Source: Intestinibacillus massiliensis
GTDB lineage: Bacteria > Bacillota > Clostridia > Oscillospirales > Butyricicoccaceae
Assembly: GCF_900155735.1 (NCBI RefSeq)
Contig: NZ_LT707059.1
Location: forward strand, 77,347-141,346
DNA length: 64,000 nt
Direction: 5' to 3'
Shown: in pieces, positions 25,997 through 33,101 of the stretch
How the letters are laid out: each line of letters opens with the position of its first letter
How positions within the stretch are numbered: position 1 is the first letter of the stretch
Translations under genes and position numbers: made by a program
The notes under the pieces: generated by a model
Seen by the model: the letters and a program-made list of their open reading frames with translations, nothing else
What the model was told of the DNA's origin: nothing
The model's database searches: none

Positions 25997-26157
25997 GGTG
26001 TGTCAGAGCGTCAACATCGCGGAATAGTGGTACTGCATTTCCCCTTGACAAATCCTGAATATCGCTTGTCCACTGGTCTTCCAGAAATTTTCTACTTTTG
26101 CTTTATCCCTAATCAAATCACGCAAAGCCGTATCAGTAAAGGCTTTGTGGGGTTTCT

Positions 26158-26180
26158 CTCCTTCCGCTTCATCCCTTCTT
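26158..26180 (-). other. attR: element end at the sigK 5' side
   Basis: The core AAGAA is at 26180-26176 (minus sense). The element arm GGATGAAGCGGAAGGAG is at 26174-26158. Its reverse complement matches the attL arm at 14 of 17 positions. Chromosomal CACATCGTC of sigK precedes the core. Confidence 0.88.
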
Positions 26181-26378
26181 GACGATGTGCGCCACCAGCC
26201 GCAGGTTGTGTTCGATCAGCTCGGTGCGGGCGTGCTCCTCCCCGTCGGCCAGCCGCCGGAGGCAATCCTGTTCCTCATCCGCGGACAGCGGACGGGGGAA
26301 GGTGCCACCGGAGGCCTGGGTCCGTAAAATGAAAAAGACGGCGCTGGCCAGCAGCGCCGCTGTCGCGGTAAAAATCAT
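26176..26378 (-). CDS. sigK: sigK 5' segment (pro-sigma-K N-terminal part)
   Basis: The start of sigK. The first ~28 residues are a hydrophobic pro-sequence (TATAALLASAVFFIL), then FPRPLSADEEQ and HARTELIEHNLRLVAHIVKK, which aligns with the Bacillus pro-sigma-K N-terminus. The pro-sequence implies membrane tethering and cleavage by a SpoIVFB-type protease, unlike C. difficile SigK which lacks one. In place, the frame runs into the element and stops after one extra glycine (69 residues), so this copy alone would be inactive. AGGCGGG precedes the ATG. Confidence 0.93.
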
Positions 26379-26584
26379 GTAAATCCCGCCTTTCCCGGAT
26401 AGACTGTGTTACATCCTATGCGTTTCAGGGGGTGCAGTTGCAAGTCCGGCGGGAAGATGCTGGATGTAATTTACAGAACTGTGTAAAAACAAGCCGCTTT
26501 TGTGAATTTGTAACTATGCCGTAACTGACGGGTGGTATAGTATTAATATAAGACAAGGATTGATGAAGGCGGAGGTGGAGGATT

Positions 26585-27013
26585 ATGTCATTAGCCCAGA
26601 AGAAAACCGTTGCCGAAGGGATGAAAACAATACAGATTTGTGTGGATGCCTATAAGGGCCGGGAAATGTCAGGGTTCGTGTACCATCAGACGATCGCGGG
26701 TGGCAGGCGTTTCGATAACCTGATGCAGCTCCTGCTGACGGTCGAACATATTTTAGAGGATATGGACTTCCCGCGCGCAATGAACGAGCGCCGCTCATTC
26801 AGCAAAAGTGCAGCGGTATTGTCCCAGGAAAACGCGGGGGACGAGCCCCGCACCGGCCGTCTGGCAACCTTTTTTGTACGCATGATGTTCCGGCAGAACG
26901 CCAGTTGGCAGGGGATGGTTACCTGGAGCGAGGGGGCGAGCGAAGAAACGTTCCGCAGTGCCTTGGAGCTTATATTCCTGATGGACAGCGCGCTAACTGC
27001 GGGAAAAGAGTGA
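26585..27013 (+). CDS. Conserved hypothetical protein beside sortase B
   Basis: A 142-residue soluble protein with no signal peptide. Its C-terminal part, GRLATFFVRMMFRQNASWQGMVTWSEG followed in sequence by FRSALELIFLMDSAL, resembles a short conserved module found in clostridial proteins of unknown function near class B sortases. The first half has FDNLMQLLLTVEHILED. AGGTGGAGG sits 8 nt before the ATG. The next gene starts 38 bp after its stop, so both are probably one operon. Function unknown. Confidence 0.65.
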   Translation: MSLAQKKTVAEGMKTIQICVDAYKGREMSGFVYHQTIAGGRRFDNLMQLLLTVEHILEDMDFPRAMNERRSFSKSAAVLSQENAGDEPRTGRLATFFVRMMFRQNASWQGMVTWSEGASEETFRSALELIFLMDSALTAGKE

Positions 27014-27051
27014 CCTAAGCCGTAGTGGCAGGCCGCACAGGGAGGGGTTTC

Positions 27052-27825
27052 ATGAAGCGGGAACGTATTCGCAAGGTGCTGCTGATCCTTTTGCTGCTTA
27101 TATTCATTGGCAGCGCAGCGATCCTTGCAGGTTATATTAAGCAGTATATGGACGCCCGTGCCCGGAATGACCAGGCGCAGGCCTTTGTGCATATGCAGAC
27201 GGAGCCACAGGCGGACGAACCGGAGCAGACGGAAGCAGACGTCCCGGCTGCGCCGCCGGTACCGCCGGAAGTGGATTTTGCATCGCTGCAAAAGATCAAC
27301 AGCGATATTTGTGCGTGGCTGTGGATGCCGGGCACGCAAATTACATATCCGATCCTGCATGGCAGCAACAACGAACGGTATTTGGACACGGCGTTTAACG
27401 GAGAACACAGCGTGTCCGGCAGCATCTTTATGGATGCGCGCAACAACGGGGATTTCAGCGATGAAAATACCATCATTTACGGCCACAACATGAAGGATCA
27501 TTCGATGTTTGGCACGCTGAAAAAATACCGCGACCAGGCATTTGCGGATGGGCATCGGCTCGTATATATCATTACGCCGGAAAAGACGCTGGTTTACCGC
27601 GTATTCGCCGTATATGATACGCAGGCCGTGGATCAATGCTATACCCGCAGCTTTGACGGCGCACAGGCGCGCACGGCGGAGATCGAGCGGGCGGCAAGGC
27701 GTTCCAACATCACGCCGGAAGTCGAACCCGCGCAGGTGGAACGGTACATCACATTATCGACCTGTACGGTCAGCGATGCAAATCGCTTGGTGTTGCAGGC
27801 GTATTTCTTGGAAGAGCAGGAATAG
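27052..27825 (+). CDS. srtB: Class B sortase
   Basis: A 257-residue membrane-anchored transpeptidase. One N-terminal helix (VLLILLLLIFIGSAAILAG) follows a basic start. The sortase B core begins at FASLQKINSDICAWLWMPG, has the catalytic histidine H145 in IYGHNMKDHSMFG and cysteine C238 in LSTCTVSD, with the arginine in the DANRLVLQA region. Sortase B enzymes anchor one or a few dedicated surface proteins. No candidate substrate with a sorting signal is nearby. GGGAGGGG precedes the ATG at 27052. Confidence 0.92.
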   Translation: MKRERIRKVLLILLLLIFIGSAAILAGYIKQYMDARARNDQAQAFVHMQTEPQADEPEQTEADVPAAPPVPPEVDFASLQKINSDICAWLWMPGTQITYPILHGSNNERYLDTAFNGEHSVSGSIFMDARNNGDFSDENTIIYGHNMKDHSMFGTLKKYRDQAFADGHRLVYIITPEKTLVYRVFAVYDTQAVDQCYTRSFDGAQARTAEIERAARRSNITPEVEPAQVERYITLSTCTVSDANRLVLQAYFLEEQE

Positions 27826-27826
27826 G

Positions 27827-27857
27827 AAAAGCCCGGTATCTGTATACCGGGCTTTTT
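27827..27857 (+). terminator. Intrinsic terminator after srtB
   Basis: Perfect arms AAAAGCCCGGTAT and ATACCGGGCTTTT with a short loop. Confidence 0.9.
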
Positions 27858-27913
27858 ATTATGGTTTTGGATGAGGGTAATAAAAAAGGACTTGGAAAAC
27901 TCCAAATCCTTTT

Positions 27914-27999
27914 TGGTGCAGATGGAGGGACTTGAACCCTCACGTCCTTGCGAACACTAGCACCTGAAGCTAGCGCGTCTGCCATTCCGCCACATCTGC
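27914..27999 (-). tRNA. tRNA-Leu (CAG)
   Basis: A class II tRNA with acceptor GCAGATG/CATCTGC, D-arm GGCGGAATGGCAGACGC, anticodon loop TTCAGGT, a long variable arm and T-arm GGTTCAAGTCC. The CCA end is encoded. It is transcribed with the next tRNA. Confidence 0.95.
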
Positions 28000-28021
28000 A
28001 TATTACATTTTTAAGTTTGAG

Positions 28022-28106
28022 TGGTGCGAGTGACGGGACTTGAACCCGTACGTCGATTGACACACGCCCCTCAAACGTGCCTGTCTACCAGTTCCAGCAC
28101 ACTCGC
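28022..28106 (-). tRNA. tRNA-Leu (GAG)
   Basis: A class II tRNA with acceptor GCGAGTG/CACTCGC, anticodon loop TTGAGGG (GAG), long variable arm and GGTTCAAGTCC T-loop. CCA is encoded. Confidence 0.95.
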
Positions 28107-28149
28107 ATATACACTTCTTTTTGCCGCTTCACTGTCAGCGACAATATGT

Positions 28150-28178
28150 ATTATATCTAATGCCCCTTAATTTGTCAA
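28150..28178 (-). promoter_or_regulatory. Promoter of the tRNA-Leu pair
   Basis: Consensus TTGACA (28178-28173), 17 nt, TATAAT (28155-28150) on the minus strand, about 45 bp before the first tRNA. Confidence 0.88.
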
Positions 28179-28282
28179 CGATTTTCCGCAAATTTTTCAA
28201 GGATTTTTCCATCTATGCGGAATTGATCGAATCGCACAAAAATCAAATACGGATTTAGTGTAGTTTTAAACATCTTGAAGTG

Positions 28283-28311
28283 TTGACAAATCAGGAATAG
28301 GAATGTATACT
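28283..28311 (+). promoter_or_regulatory. Promoter of rrf2 (and rubrerythrin)
   Basis: TTGACA (28283-28288), 17 nt, TATACT (28306-28311). The start codon of the Rrf2 gene is 33 bp downstream, so autoregulation by an operator in this stretch is plausible. Confidence 0.85.
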
Positions 28312-28343
28312 AAAAACGTAAACAAGAGACGGAGGGAACGCAA

Positions 28344-28742
28344 ATGAGAATCACACATGAAGCGGATTACGCCATTCGTGTGATGTATTGTCTGGCTGCT
28401 GCGGGCGAGCGCCTCAGCGCAAAGGATATTGCGGAGCAAACGGGCGTGACCTTGCGGTTTTCTTTAAAAATCCTGCGCAAGCTCATTCAAGATGACCTGA
28501 TTAAATCATTCAAAGGCGTCAGCGGCGGTTATATCCTTAACCACCCGGCAAACGAGATCAGCCTCGGCCAGATTATCGAATGTATCGACGGCCCGATTAT
28601 GATTAACCATTGCCTGAGCAACGAATTTGATTGCAGCAGGGTGACTCGCAAAAGCGAGTGCGACTTTCACAAGGTGTTTGGTTCGATCAATGCACACCTC
28701 CGCAAGGAGCTGTATAGTGTAACGCTCGACCAGTTTACCTGA
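28344..28742 (+). CDS. Rrf2-family transcriptional regulator (Fe-S type)
   Basis: A 132-residue winged-helix regulator: MRITHEADYAIRVMYCLA at the start, LSAKDIAEQTGVTLRFSLKILRKL as the recognition helix, and GVSGGYIL as the wing. Three cysteines in NHCLSNEFDCSRVTRKSEC sit where IscR/NsrR-type proteins bind an Fe-S cluster, suggesting redox or nitric oxide sensing. Rubrerythrin begins 50 bp downstream and is the likely target together with its own promoter. Confidence 0.9.
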   Translation: MRITHEADYAIRVMYCLAAAGERLSAKDIAEQTGVTLRFSLKILRKLIQDDLIKSFKGVSGGYILNHPANEISLGQIIECIDGPIMINHCLSNEFDCSRVTRKSECDFHKVFGSINAHLRKELYSVTLDQFT

Positions 28743-28792
28743 TACATGAAAAGAATTGATCCAAAAACTTAATTACACAGGAGGAAAATGTT

Positions 28793-29335
28793 ATGAAGAA
28801 GTTTGTATGCTCGATCTGCGGTTATGTTCACGAGGGCGATTCCGCCCCGGCTGAGTGCCCGGTTTGCCACGCCCCGGCGGATAAGTTCACCGAGCAGTCT
28901 GGCGAGCGCGTCTGGGCGGACGAGCACAAGGTTGGCGTAGCCCAGGGTGTCGACGAGGAGATCATCAAGGGCCTGCGCATGAACTTTGAGGGCGAGTGCA
29001 CCGAGGTTGGCATGTATCTGGCGATGAGCCGCGTTGCAATGCGCGAGGGCTATCCGGAGATCGGCATGTACTACAAGCAGGCTGCTTTTGAAGAGGCTGA
29101 GCACGCTGCCAAGTTCGCGGAGTTGCTGGGCGAGGTCGTCACCGATTCCACCAAGAAGAACCTCGAGCTGCGTGTCGATGCGGAATGCGGCGCAACCGCT
29201 GGTAAGAAGGAGCTCGCTGCCCTGGCAAAGAAGCTGAACCTCGATGCGATCCATGATACCGTTCATGAGATGGCAAAGGACGAAGCGAGACATGGCAAGG
29301 CTTTCGAGGGCCTGCTGAACCGTTACTTCGGCTAA
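28793..29335 (+). CDS. Reverse rubrerythrin
   Basis: A 180-residue peroxide-reducing protein of anaerobes. The rubredoxin domain comes first ([20 protein letters not shown], then VCHAP; two CxxC pairs bind iron), followed by the ferritin-like di-iron four-helix domain with glutamates in [15 protein letters not shown] and [16 protein letters not shown], and [14 protein letters not shown]. Having rubredoxin at the N-terminus defines the reverse type. AGGAGG precedes the ATG. It is preceded by the Rrf2 regulator and followed by a strong terminator. Confidence 0.94.
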   Translation: MKKFVCSICGYVHEGDSAPAECPVCHAPADKFTEQSGERVWADEHKVGVAQGVDEEIIKGLRMNFEGECTEVGMYLAMSRVAMREGYPEIGMYYKQAAFEEAEHAAKFAELLGEVVTDSTKKNLELRVDAECGATAGKKELAALAKKLNLDAIHDTVHEMAKDEARHGKAFEGLLNRYFG

Positions 29336-29355
29336 TTCCATCCTATCATAGTATT

Positions 29356-29389
29356 AAAAAGGGGAACCGGAAATCCGGTTCCCCTTTTT
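29356..29389 (+). terminator. Intrinsic terminator after rubrerythrin
   Basis: Perfect arms AAAAAGGGGAACCGG and CCGGTTCCCCTTTTT with loop AAAT. Confidence 0.93.
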
Positions 29390-29500
29390 CGCATACCGTT
29401 ACGGGCTGCACCCGGCTCGGAGTTGGAAAGGCCCGCGGTTTGCCCATTCCTGCGCCCGATGCAGCAAGGGAAGGCGGCGCCCTCATGGGCGCCGCTTTTT

Positions 29501-31075
29501 TTAATCCGTAGCCGAGGCGGATTCACAATGCCTGTCGCCAGATGCGATATTTTCCGTTTCATAAAATTCGTCCGCCGTCTGTTCCAGCGCCTGATAAAAC
29601 TCACGGCTTGCGGCTTCATCCGGCTTTGTCAGCAGGCTGACGGCCACCATGCTCACGGTCGAGCCCAACATACCGATTGCACCGTACCAGGTGCCGCCGA
29701 TATCCCATACAAAATAGGTGGCGAGCACAAGCGCCGTCCCCAGCACCGCGGAAACGATGGCCGCCTGTTTGGTCGCGCGTTTCCAGTAGATGGCGAACAC
29801 CAGGATGGGGAAGAGGGGCATGACGATTGCAATGGCAAACATAATGAGCGTATAGATGAGCTGCGGCGGCCGCAGGGCGAGCAGCACGCTGATCCCGCCG
29901 ATGACGGCGATTGTGATACGGATCACCAGCATCTTTTTCTTTTCCGACAGTTCAATGCCCAGGGTGTGGTGGATGATGTCTTCATACACGATGGAACTGG
30001 ACACGAGCAGGAAGGAATCCGCAGTGGAAATGCCGACCGCGCTCGCGCCGATGAAGAACGCCAGCATCAGGAATACGGCAAGCTGCGGGTTGATATTCTG
30101 GATGACGTTATTGATCATATAGGGGATAATCAGCTCGGTATCGCCCTGGGCAAGCCCCGGCAGCAGGGCGATACCCACAAGGCCGATCACCATGGTGCCC
30201 GTCCACACGAACGCTTGCAAGACCGGCGTGAGCACCATCAGCTTACGCTGGGTGCGTAAGTCCTTGCCGGAATACCCGGAGCGCACGAATACATGCGGCA
30301 GCATAATCGTCCAGCCGATCGCACAGGACAGCGGATACCCCAGCCTAGAGCCGTAAGGCACCCAGCCGTCCGGCCCCGGATAGGAGAACCAGGCGTTCGT
30401 ATTTTCCCATATGGAGGACACCGCGCGGGAGAGCGAGCCGCCGAAGCCGATCAGCAGGCAGGCCGCCGCGATGACCCACAGCAGGGAAATGAACAGCAGC
30501 CCCTGGATCGTATCGGTCGTGGCGACCGATTTCATGCCGCCGATCATCACGTACAGGATAATGACGATGCCGACAATACAGATCACCGCGCGGTAGTCCA
30601 TCGCGCCGCCTGTCGCGACCCCGGCCGCCTGCCCGATCGAGACCAGCACGGAGGCGATATAGGGGAAGGAGGACACCAGGAAAATGAGAGACAGGATGAC
30701 GCGCAGCAGCGGGCTTTTGAAGCGGTCGTCATAAAAATCCGCGGGCGTGGTATAGCCGCGGGCATGGTTCAAAAGCCAGACCTTGTTCATGGTAAAGTGC
30801 GCCACGACCGGGAACAGGACGATATAGCTCAGTTCGGAAACCCAGTATCCCAGCCCGCCACGGTAATAGCCGCCTGGACCCGCGAAAAAGACCCAGGTGC
30901 TCATGAGCGAGGCGAGGTAGGTCATGACGAGCAGCGGCCACGGGATGGAGCCGCCGGCGGTTAAGAAGCCGCGTGCGCTGCGGTTTTTTTCTTTTATGTG
31001 TTCATAGCCGGCCACCACGAGCAGGAAGAGCAGGTAGGCCGCGAACGCGATCCAAATAGCGCTTTGATGTAACAA
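29501..31075 (-). CDS. Sodium:solute symporter family transporter
   Basis: A 524-residue SSS-family transporter with about 13 membrane helices. Family signs include FLTAGGSIPWPLLVMTYLAS, GYTTPADFYDDRF, YVMIGGMKSVATTDTIQG and FFIGASAVGISTADSFLLVSS near the sodium site. It is the last gene of a three-gene operon with the MttB-family methyltransferase and a small membrane protein. That context suggests import of a quaternary amine or other methyl donor, which is inference. A GC hairpin lies just past its stop. Confidence 0.88.
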   Translation of the reverse strand: MLHQSAIWIAFAAYLLFLLVVAGYEHIKEKNRSARGFLTAGGSIPWPLLVMTYLASLMSTWVFFAGPGGYYRGGLGYWVSELSYIVLFPVVAHFTMNKVWLLNHARGYTTPADFYDDRFKSPLLRVILSLIFLVSSFPYIASVLVSIGQAAGVATGGAMDYRAVICIVGIVIILYVMIGGMKSVATTDTIQGLLFISLLWVIAAACLLIGFGGSLSRAVSSIWENTNAWFSYPGPDGWVPYGSRLGYPLSCAIGWTIMLPHVFVRSGYSGKDLRTQRKLMVLTPVLQAFVWTGTMVIGLVGIALLPGLAQGDTELIIPYMINNVIQNINPQLAVFLMLAFFIGASAVGISTADSFLLVSSSIVYEDIIHHTLGIELSEKKKMLVIRITIAVIGGISVLLALRPPQLIYTLIMFAIAIVMPLFPILVFAIYWKRATKQAAIVSAVLGTALVLATYFVWDIGGTWYGAIGMLGSTVSMVAVSLLTKPDEAASREFYQALEQTADEFYETENIASGDRHCESASATD

Positions 31076-31087
31076 AATATGCCCCTC

Positions 31088-31291
31088 CTACTTCTTCTTT
31101 TTGAGCTTGTACCGGCGCAGCACCTTGAACAGCCCGGCATAGACGCAAATCCACAGGGGTAGGACGGTCAGCAGCGCGTGCACCAGAAGGCCGCGCGCAT
31201 CGCCGTAGGCGGGCACGCCGGGCAGGTTATAGAGTGCGAAAAAGAGGACGGTCAGCCCGAGCCAGATTTTTTCCGTCTTTGTTACTTTCAC
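31088..31291 (-). CDS. Small membrane protein partner of the symporter (DUF3311-like)
   Basis: A 67-residue protein with two membrane helices (IWLGLTVLFFALYNLPG and LLVHALLTVLPLWICVYAGLF) and a lysine-rich C-terminus. Small two-helix proteins of this kind are commonly encoded directly before SSS transporters (as with DUF997/DUF3311). The GTG at 31291 has AGGGGGCGG upstream. It starts 13 bp after the methyltransferase stop and ends 12 bp before the symporter start. Confidence 0.75.
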   Translation of the reverse strand: MKVTKTEKIWLGLTVLFFALYNLPGVPAYGDARGLLVHALLTVLPLWICVYAGLFKVLRRYKLKKKK

Positions 31292-31304
31292 AGGTACCGC
31301 CCCC

Positions 31305-32768
31305 TTACGATGTTTCGCGGCCGGTGCCGACGACCTCGCGCAGCCCCTGCGCAAGCGCGGCATCAATCGCCTGGGCACGCTCCTGCGGCAGTTCCAGCCG
31401 TTCCGGGTCGGCCATGATTTCTTGATACCGCGCGCGGACGCGGTCTTCCATGGTGGGGCAGCCCTGTTCCTGCCAGACCGGCACGCCGACGCGGCTGAAC
31501 AGCGCGGGGCGCGTCGTCTCGGCGTAATGGCGCAGGGTGTGGTCCGTCATGATAAAGCCGTCTGCAATCTCCTCCGGGTCGCCGGAAAGTTCTTCCCAGT
31601 CCAGGGTTTCGTCGTCGACCGTCAGGCCGCGGCGCAGGCGCTGCACCATGCCGAAGATCTCGTCGTCTGTAATCAGCGCGAGCGGGGACAGCGTTTTGGC
31701 GGTTTCCAGCTGCCCTGCGCCGCCCAGCACCGAAGCGCCGGAAAGCGCCAGCATATGCGCCAGGGAGGTGCGCTCGATCAGGTTTTGCCCGTCCAATGTC
31801 AGGCTGTCCGTGCCCGTGGCGTAGGTGTGCGCCGGGATGCCGTAGCCCTGCTCAAAGAACTGCATGCACAGCAGGCGGCCGAGCGTGGTCTCGGGCGCGG
31901 ACTGCAGGGTGTAGGTGGTCATCATGTCCATGGAAAACGGCAGCGGCGTGGCAATCACGGGCAGGCCGGGGTGCAGCAGCTCGAGCATGGCGATCTGCGC
32001 AAGCACTTCGGCGCAGCATACGAGCGCGGTGCCCTGCGCGGTGACGGGCGTGTTTGCGCCCGCGGTCGGCAGGGAACAGGGCTGCACCGGCAGGCCGGCT
32101 TCCGCGCAGCGGTAGATGATCTCCGCGTCCATGTGCTTAAAGGTAAGCAGCGGCACGCTGCAGGAGATGAAGCTGACGATCGGTTTTTCCCGCAGCTTGT
32201 CCGCCCCGCCCGCGGCCGCGGCGGCAAGCGTGATCAGGCTGCGCACGTTTTTGGCTTCGTAGGGCTGTACCCAGATGTGTTTTTTGGAAAATTTGAGGGC
32301 GCGTTCGAGGGTGCACAGGTCGACCGCCTCGGGCGGCACCTCGTCGCCGGAGACCGAGGGGAGCGCGCAGAAATCAATATTGGGGAGCGCGTTGATCAGC
32401 GTGAACCACGCGTCGGCCTCGTGCAGCCGGATCGCATGCGTATCCCCGTCCACCGTGCGAAAATTGGGCGCGCCGGTATTGGTGCGGGTATAAAAACCGC
32501 CGTCCGGCCGGGGGAACGGCAGGTCGTATTCCCCGGAAGGGGAGTATAGTGTAAACTGCCGCGGGACTTCGGCGACCGCGCGGCGCAGCACCTCGCGGGG
32601 GATGCGGACGCGGTTGCCGTCCACCAGGCAGCCGCGTTCGGCGAGTACGGCGCACAAAAGCTTATGGTCAATGGTAAAACCGCGCGTAGCGAGCAATTCT
32701 TCCGCGCGGTTTTTCATATGTTCCAGGGCGTCTGTACCCATTACAGCCGCATTTAACATTTTTTTCAT
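31305..32768 (-). CDS. MttB-family (trimethylamine methyltransferase-like) protein
   Basis: A 487-residue TIM-barrel protein of the MttB superfamily. Typical parts are HMKNRAEELLATRGFTI at the start, YTRTNTGAPNF, FCALPSVSGDEVP, VQPCSLPTAGANTPVT and ASVLGGAGQLETAKTLSPLA near the end. There is no in-frame amber codon, so it lacks pyrrolysine and belongs with the non-Pyl branch that includes glycine betaine and proline betaine demethylases. No corrinoid protein gene is adjacent. The linked symporter suggests use of an imported methylated amine. Confidence 0.88.
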   Translation of the reverse strand: MKKMLNAAVMGTDALEHMKNRAEELLATRGFTIDHKLLCAVLAERGCLVDGNRVRIPREVLRRAVAEVPRQFTLYSPSGEYDLPFPRPDGGFYTRTNTGAPNFRTVDGDTHAIRLHEADAWFTLINALPNIDFCALPSVSGDEVPPEAVDLCTLERALKFSKKHIWVQPYEAKNVRSLITLAAAAAGGADKLREKPIVSFISCSVPLLTFKHMDAEIIYRCAEAGLPVQPCSLPTAGANTPVTAQGTALVCCAEVLAQIAMLELLHPGLPVIATPLPFSMDMMTTYTLQSAPETTLGRLLCMQFFEQGYGIPAHTYATGTDSLTLDGQNLIERTSLAHMLALSGASVLGGAGQLETAKTLSPLALITDDEIFGMVQRLRRGLTVDDETLDWEELSGDPEEIADGFIMTDHTLRHYAETTRPALFSRVGVPVWQEQGCPTMEDRVRARYQEIMADPERLELPQERAQAIDAALAQGLREVVGTGRETS

Positions 32769-32800
32769 CCTTCCTGAGACGGTAACAGTCTTTCCCCGCT

Positions 32801-32830
32801 ATCATATACCATAAACTTGTCATATGTCAA
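32801..32830 (-). promoter_or_regulatory. Promoter of the MttB-transporter operon
   Basis: On the minus strand TTGACA (32830-32825) is followed after 16-18 nt by TATATGAT. The gene starts about 35 bp downstream. The rest of the 32769-33101 intergenic region holds no gene that I can support. Confidence 0.6.
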
Positions 32831-33101
32831 GACAGGCGGGGCGAAATCAGGCCGTTTCCGAAAAACGTCCTGAAACCCGCAATCATGGCGCTGTACCCGT
32901 ATAGCAGCGGGATGATACATTTTTGTTTTTGCAGTTGTGTTCTGCGGCGGGATCAGGTAAAATAAGTATAACATTCCAGATACATCGTCTTGTATGGGGA
33001 CAGATGTCCGGGTTGTTACATAAGCCCCATACCAATAACGGCGTGTAACCAGAAAAAGGGTGCGCGCCGGCGTACATGGGATTTCCGAAAGGGGGGACGG
33101 C

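Larger units (their letters stand above)
14258..26180. mobile_element. skin-like sigK intervening element carrying Wadjet
   Basis: A DNA element inserted in the codons for the two lysines of the sigK sequence HIVKK/YYAM. Its ends share AAGAA (minus-strand sense; 14262-14258 and 26180-26176). Precise excision would release an 11,918-bp circle and restore sigK. The element is visibly lower in G+C than the flanks, mainly across the recombinase and jet genes, and carries its own recombinase, an IS3-type insertion, jetABCD and a small resolvase-like gene. The role matches the skin elements of Bacillus subtilis and Clostridioides difficile; the gene content does not match those I know. Confidence 0.93.

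Noticed and set aside
25851-26051. 66-codon minus-strand frame covering the terminator
   Set aside because: It reads through the perfect terminator hairpin in another frame than the rebuilt recombinase tail and has no ribosome site.
31305-32768. Possible pyrrolysine-containing methyltransferase
   Set aside because: The frame is continuous without an in-frame amber codon, so there is no place for pyrrolysine.
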